Positions 34,643-38,400 of a DNA stretch of 38,400 bases are shown piece after piece; the first letter of the stretch is position 1, and each line of letters opens with the position of its first letter. The DNA lies in contig CABYVH010000009.1 of assembly GCA_902522365.1 (NCBI GenBank), positions 1 to 38,400 of the forward strand. Reading direction: 5' to 3'. Source of the DNA: an uncultured Pelagibacteraceae bacterium (GTDB lineage: Bacteria > Pseudomonadota > Alphaproteobacteria > Pelagibacterales > Pelagibacteraceae). The notes below the pieces were generated by a model. That model was not told the DNA's origin. It was given only the letters and a program-made list of their open reading frames with translations, and did not search any database. Both the position numbers and the translations under genes were made by a program.

Positions 34643-34645
34643 AAT

Positions 34646-35791
34646 ATGTCTATTAACTATAGTCATATTAATAAATTTTCATCATTTATTAAAAATAAAA
34701 ATTATTCATTCAGTAGAGAAGAAATACTAAGTGTATTAGACAAAGAAACTATTGATAAAGCATTAGATACCGTTTCTAGTTGGGAAAATTACGAACCAAC
34801 TCCCCTACTTAATTTAAATAAGCTTTCAAAAGACCTTAATTTAAAAAATATCTTTTACAAAGACGAGTCTAAAAGGTTTGGACTTAAATCTTTTAAAGCT
34901 CTTGGAGGAGCTTATGCAGTAGCGGAGGTTTCAGCTGGAAGAAAGGATGTAGTTGTTGCAACAGCAACAGCAGGAAATCATGGAAAATCAGTTGCCTGGG
35001 GTGCAAAAAGGCTAGGAATTGAATGTAAAATTTTCATAAGCGAATTTGTTAGTGAAACAAGGGCTGATGAGATGCGAAAACTTGGAGCAGAAGTAACAAA
35101 GGTAAAAGGAAATTACGAAAATTCTTTAAATGAATGCATAAAGCAATCTAAGGAAAATGGTTGGGAAATTGTACAAGATGTTGCCTGGGAAGATTATCAA
35201 AAAGTTCCAAAACTAACCATGGCTGGATATTCAGTGATGATAGAAGAAATCTCTAAACAAACTGATCATTATATTACACATATATTTCTGCAGGCAGGTG
35301 TTGGAGGTATGGCTTCCGGTGTAATAGCAGGAGTTGCCAGATATTTTAAAAGAATTCCAAAAATTATTATTGTTGAGCCAAAAAATGCAGACTGTGTATT
35401 AAAGAGTATTGATGCCAGTAAACTTACTAGAGTTGAAATAGAAAAAGAGAGTATTATGGGAGGAATGTCATGTGGAGATGTATCATTAGTCCCATGGCAA
35501 ATTCTAAAAAACTCAGTAAATAATTGTCTAAGTATTCCTGATGACGACATACCCTTATCAGTTGCGATGTTAGCCAAGGGATACTTTGGTGAAGATAACA
35601 TTGTTGCAGGAGAATGTTCAGCACCTGCTCTAATAAGTATAAATGTTAGTTGTAATAACGAACAAATTAAAAAGGATCTTGAATTAGATATGAATTCGAA
35701 TGTTTTATTAATTGGATGCGAAGGTGATACAGACATAAAACTTTATAACGAACTTCTCTCTAAAGGATCAGAACAGTTATCAAATGGCTAA
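34646..35791 (+). CDS. Diaminopropionate ammonia-lyase-like PLP enzyme
   Basis: A fold-type II PLP enzyme of 381 residues. YEPTPLLNL, FYKDESKRFGLKSFKALGGAYAV (Lys84 is the expected Schiff-base lysine), ATATAGNHGKSVAWGAKRLG, QAGVGGMASGV and GGMSCGDVSLVPW follow the 2,3-diaminopropionate ammonia-lyase (YgeX) pattern. That enzyme gives pyruvate and two ammonia molecules. Related ammonia-lyases for serine, threonine or hydroxyaspartate are possible. It begins three bases after gmaS, so it probably rides on the mgs-gmaS operon, which suits a nitrogen-scavenging locus. Its end overlaps the photolyase start by eight bases. Confidence 0.82.
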   Translation: MSINYSHINKFSSFIKNKNYSFSREEILSVLDKETIDKALDTVSSWENYEPTPLLNLNKLSKDLNLKNIFYKDESKRFGLKSFKALGGAYAVAEVSAGRKDVVVATATAGNHGKSVAWGAKRLGIECKIFISEFVSETRADEMRKLGAEVTKVKGNYENSLNECIKQSKENGWEIVQDVAWEDYQKVPKLTMAGYSVMIEEISKQTDHYITHIFLQAGVGGMASGVIAGVARYFKRIPKIIIVEPKNADCVLKSIDASKLTRVEIEKESIMGGMSCGDVSLVPWQILKNSVNNCLSIPDDDIPLSVAMLAKGYFGEDNIVAGECSAPALISINVSCNNEQIKKDLELDMNSNVLLIGCEGDTDIKLYNELLSKGSEQLSNG

Positions 35792-37208
35792 TACAGCACT
35801 CGTTTGGATAAGAGATGATTTTCGAATACAAAATAATGATGCGCTGACTTATGCTTCAAACCAACATGATATAGTTACGGCATTATTTATTTTTAATAGT
35901 AATATTTTTGATCATAAAAGAGAAGCTCAAAAGTGGTGGGTAAGTAAATCCTTAGAAAACTTTAAATCGGATTTAAAAAAATTAAATATTGGATTGGAAA
36001 TTATTAAAGACGATGAAATAAATTTTTTTTCTAAAATAAAATCTAATAGTAAAATATCTGTTTATTGGAATAAAGTTTATGAACCTACTGAATTAGAAAA
36101 AGATAAAAAAATTGGGACTGATTTTTCAAAAAAAAATATTGATTTTAAATTTTTTAAAGGGAACGTTCTTAATGAATATAATAAAATTACAAAAAATGAT
36201 GGCACACCTTTTAAAGTCTACAGTCCTTTTTGGAGAAATGCAGAGCAATTTTATCTAGAAAGACTGCCTGATAAAATAAGCAAAGTTAAAAAGTGTAAAA
36301 AGATAAACGCATTGTTTAAAAACCAAATAAAATCTGAGGATATTTTGCCTAAATCCGATTGGTATAAAAAATTTGAAAAGTATTGGGTGCCATCAGAGCA
36401 AAAAGCCCATGAAAATTTAGATAGTTTTGTTAACAAAAGCATACTTAATTATGGTGTTGATCGTGATTTTCCATCAATTAAAGGAACTTCATTACTTTCT
36501 CCATATATTAGAAATGGACAAATTAATGTTGGAGATATTTGGGAAAAGTGTAAGAAATTAAAATCAAATAATTTAAGTGTAAAAAAATATACCAATGAAA
36601 TTGGTTGGAGAGAGTTTTCACACAGTCTCATAAATTACTTTCCACAAATGCTAAAGGGAAACTTAAGAAAAGAATTTGATAAGTTTCCATGGGTAAATAA
36701 TTCTAAATTTTTAAATGCATGGAAAAAAGGAATGACAGGTTACCCAATTGTTGATGCTGGTATGAGAGAATTATATGAAACAGGCTGGATGCATAATAGA
36801 ATTAGAATGGTAGTTGGGTCTTTTTTAGTAAAACACTTAAGAATTAATTGGAAAGAGGGAGAAAAATATTTCAGAAATTGTCTTCTTGATTTCAATGAAG
36901 CAAATAATGTTGCTCAATGGCAATGGGTAGCCGGATGTGGCGCTGACGCAGCACCCTATTTTAGAATTTTTAATCCTATTCTTCAGGGTGAAAAATTTGA
37001 TAAGCAGGGTGAATATGTAAAAAAATGGGTTCCCGAATTAAAAAATGTACCACCAAAATTTATTCATAAACCTTGGGAACTGGAGTTAAAATACCAAGAA
37101 GGAATTAAAACAATTATTGGGAAAGATTATCCTAAGCCAATTGTCATCCATGAACAAGCTAGAGCTGCTGCTTTACAAGCTTTTCAAAGTATTAAGAAAA
37201 AAAGTTAG
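35784..37208 (+). CDS. phrB: Deoxyribodipyrimidine (CPD) photolyase
   Basis: Light-driven repair enzyme of 474 residues, splitting UV-induced cyclobutane pyrimidine dimers with FADH-. The N-terminal antenna domain starts TALVWIRDDFRIQNNDAL. The C-terminal FAD domain carries EIGWREFSHSL, WMHNRIRMVVGSFLVKHL, FNEANNVAQWQWVAGCGADAAPYFRIFNP. Trp303, Trp356 and Trp379 fit the electron-transfer triad of E. coli photolyase with a constant offset of three. It is translationally linked to the ammonia-lyase gene although functionally unrelated, a common result of genome compaction in surface-ocean bacteria. It ends convergently with a four-base overlap of the YjbQ-family gene. Confidence 0.95.
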   Translation: MANTALVWIRDDFRIQNNDALTYASNQHDIVTALFIFNSNIFDHKREAQKWWVSKSLENFKSDLKKLNIGLEIIKDDEINFFSKIKSNSKISVYWNKVYEPTELEKDKKIGTDFSKKNIDFKFFKGNVLNEYNKITKNDGTPFKVYSPFWRNAEQFYLERLPDKISKVKKCKKINALFKNQIKSEDILPKSDWYKKFEKYWVPSEQKAHENLDSFVNKSILNYGVDRDFPSIKGTSLLSPYIRNGQINVGDIWEKCKKLKSNNLSVKKYTNEIGWREFSHSLINYFPQMLKGNLRKEFDKFPWVNNSKFLNAWKKGMTGYPIVDAGMRELYETGWMHNRIRMVVGSFLVKHLRINWKEGEKYFRNCLLDFNEANNVAQWQWVAGCGADAAPYFRIFNPILQGEKFDKQGEYVKKWVPELKNVPPKFIHKPWELELKYQEGIKTIIGKDYPKPIVIHEQARAAALQAFQSIKKKS

Positions 37209-37624
37209 TCTCCAATAAAATGATGAACTACAGTTCTTGTTGTTGCATCTAATCTGTGTTCGAATAAATAAATGCCCTGCCAGGTTCCTAACAATAACTC
37301 TCTGTCTTTTACACTTAGAGAGATTTGATTACTGGTTAATGCAGATTTGATATGAGCAGGCATATCATCTTTTCCCTCAGTAGTATGAACATACAACTTG
37401 TTATCCATGGGCACTAACTTATCAAAATAATTAATTAAATCTTTTTGTACATCTGGATCAGCATTTTCTTGAACAATTAGTGATGCACTGGTGTGCTGTA
37501 TGCTTAGATTAATAATTCCATTTTTAAAGTTACTATTAATAATCCATTCTATTGTTTCTTCAGTAAACTCATAAAGTTTTTGACCATTTGTATTAATTTT
37601 TAGATTATAAAATTCTTGTTTCAT
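37205..37624 (-). CDS. yjbQ: YjbQ-family protein (UPF0047)
   Basis: A 139-residue member of the YjbQ/UPF0047 family, small trimeric proteins for which a promiscuous thiamine-phosphate-synthase-like activity has been reported. Signature parts are LSIQHTSASLIVQENADPDV (His44), DDMPAHIKSAL (His91) and LLGTWQGIYLFEHR (112-124). The length is normal. The physiological role is not settled. It starts three bases after the stop of the zapE-like gene and overlaps phrB tail to tail. Confidence 0.9.
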   Translation of the reverse strand: MKQEFYNLKINTNGQKLYEFTEETIEWIINSNFKNGIINLSIQHTSASLIVQENADPDVQKDLINYFDKLVPMDNKLYVHTTEGKDDMPAHIKSALTSNQISLSVKDRELLLGTWQGIYLFEHRLDATTRTVVHHFIGD

Positions 37625-37627
37625 AAA

Positions 37628-38400
37628 TTAGTTAAAAGTTTGAGATGTTAGTTCATATAAACGACTAACTGTTCTTTTGAAGGGTTCTTTCATGCTACTA
37701 GCTGACTGAAGTAAGTTTAATTCAATTTCTGATTTAATCATCAATGGTATTTTTTTTTCATAAATAATATCGATAAAAGTAATAAACCTTTGCTGCTGAT
37801 TAAAGTTACTTTCATTAAAGTTAGGGAGATTTTCAATAAAAATAAAGTCGCTTTGATTGGCAATTTCAATGTAGTCCTCTGATCCAAGATTTCTATTACA
37901 AATTTCATCAAAAGATACCTTAAGAACACCTTCATAAAAATTTTCAAATACTAGTTTACGCCCCTTAACCTCCAATGACTTAGTGGTTTGTATTTTATTT
38001 TTTGTGGCTTTTCTAAAAAATTTATTAAACTTAAAATTTGATGAGTTATTTATTGGCGATAAGAACCGACTTAAATTTACATTTTTTGTAGCTCTATAAT
38101 CTTCCTCAATATTGAGTTCTAATTCTGTACAATTATTTTCTAGAATTTTTAAAAAAGGGATAAATTGATCTCTTTGTAATCCATTCTTGTATAAATCATT
38201 AATAGTTATATTTGAGGAAAAAATAACTTTGATATTTTCATTAAATATTCTTTCAAATAATTTACCTAAGATCATAGCATCAACAATATTTGTTACTTGA
38301 AATTCATCAAAATACAATATTTTTGCTTTATCACTTAAATCTTTAACAAATTTTTCTAAACCATTATCATTTCCTTTTTTTTTATTTTCAAATATAAAGT
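37628..38400 (-). CDS. zapE: ZapE/AFG1-like ATPase, C-terminal part (cut by window edge)
   Basis: The frame is open to the window edge, so the N-terminus with Walker A is missing; about 256 residues are seen. The Walker B strand KILYFDEFQVTNIVDAMILGKLF is typical of the AFG1/ZapE family, followed by VIFSSNITINDLYKNGLQRDQFIPFL, another family hallmark, and near the C-terminus FITFIDIIYEKKIPLMIKSE. An apparent internal start at 38317 is a TTG within the Walker B strand and is not a real start. ZapE acts with FtsZ in division in E. coli, and AFG1 is a mitochondrial quality-control ATPase. The role in this organism is inferred from family only. Confidence 0.9.
   Translation of the reverse strand, partial: FIFENKKKGNDNGLEKFVKDLSDKAKILYFDEFQVTNIVDAMILGKLFERIFNENIKVIFSSNITINDLYKNGLQRDQFIPFLKILENNCTELELNIEEDYRATKNVNLSRFLSPINNSSNFKFNKFFRKATKNKIQTTKSLEVKGRKLVFENFYEGVLKVSFDEICNRNLGSEDYIEIANQSDFIFIENLPNFNESNFNQQQRFITFIDIIYEKKIPLMIKSEIELNLLQSASSMKEPFKRTVSRLYELTSQTFN

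Noticed and set aside
35269..35736. Open frame of 155 codons antisense to the ammonia-lyase gene
   Set aside because: Although long, it is fully antisense to a well-supported PLP enzyme, and its protein has low-complexity Ile/Ser/Pro composition with no motifs.
38317..38319. Internal TTG as start of the zapE-like gene
   Set aside because: The Walker B strand continues in frame upstream to the window edge, so the gene is truncated by the window rather than starting here.

Overview
The window is AT-rich, densely packed DNA from a marine alphaproteobacterium, most likely a SAR11 member (Candidatus Pelagibacter type). The reasons are the strong A+T bias, Lys/Asn/Ile-rich proteins, near-absence of intergenic DNA (the longest gap is about 150 bases), many one- to thirteen-base gene overlaps, and a near-complete trimethylamine / trimethylamine-N-oxide (TMA/TMAO) catabolic locus of the SAR11/roseobacter kind. 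I saw no tRNA, rRNA, insertion sequence, phage gene or CRISPR array.

Left part (1-10362). A truncated sarcosine-oxidase beta-like flavoprotein (soxB) diverges from fhs, formate-tetrahydrofolate ligase, which handles C1 units. On the minus strand follows a block that reads, in transcription order: gpsA (glycerol-3-phosphate dehydrogenase), a secreted sugar-binding protein, a strong hairpin, two MalF/MalG-type permeases, a GH63-like glycoside hydrolase, an iron-dependent alcohol dehydrogenase and a class I glutamine amidotransferase. No ATPase gene for this importer is present. With glpK nearby, the set suggests uptake and cleavage of a glycosylated glycerol- or glycerate-type osmolyte. That substrate is an inference.

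Middle (10464-23229). tmm (TMA monooxygenase) makes TMAO. The minus-strand set tmoX-(three small unknown envelope genes)-tmoV-tmoW-glpK imports TMAO and ends in glycerol kinase. Divergent from tmoX is tdm, a 779-aa zinc/THF-domain TMAO demethylase, overlapped by a small winged-helix-like gene. An orphan FAD amine-oxidase-like gene follows. Oxidation and demethylation give dimethylamine and formaldehyde; C1 units can pass through THF to fhs.

Right part (23297-34642). Two paralogous modules lie in tandem, each with a glutamine-synthetase-like ligase and a split three-subunit glutamate-synthase-like enzyme (class II amidotransferase, GXGXG beta-helix, FMN synthase domain). Module A (489-aa ligase, subunits of 314/284/470 aa, then a 137-aa unknown protein) precedes an ammonium transporter with two tiny single-span membrane proteins. 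Module B (292/226/439 aa, then gmaS) is the recognisable N-methylglutamate synthase (mgsABC) plus gamma-glutamylmethylamide synthetase pair for methylamine. The FMN subunits differ sharply: A keeps three cysteines in the expected Fe-S position and B has lost all three.

Right edge (34646-38400). A diaminopropionate ammonia-lyase-like gene and a CPD photolyase overlap and run rightward. They meet a leftward pair, a YjbQ-family gene and a truncated zapE/AFG1-like ATPase. Overall the locus couples methylated-amine osmolyte use, nitrogen scavenging and C1 oxidation, next to a probable carbohydrate-osmolyte system.
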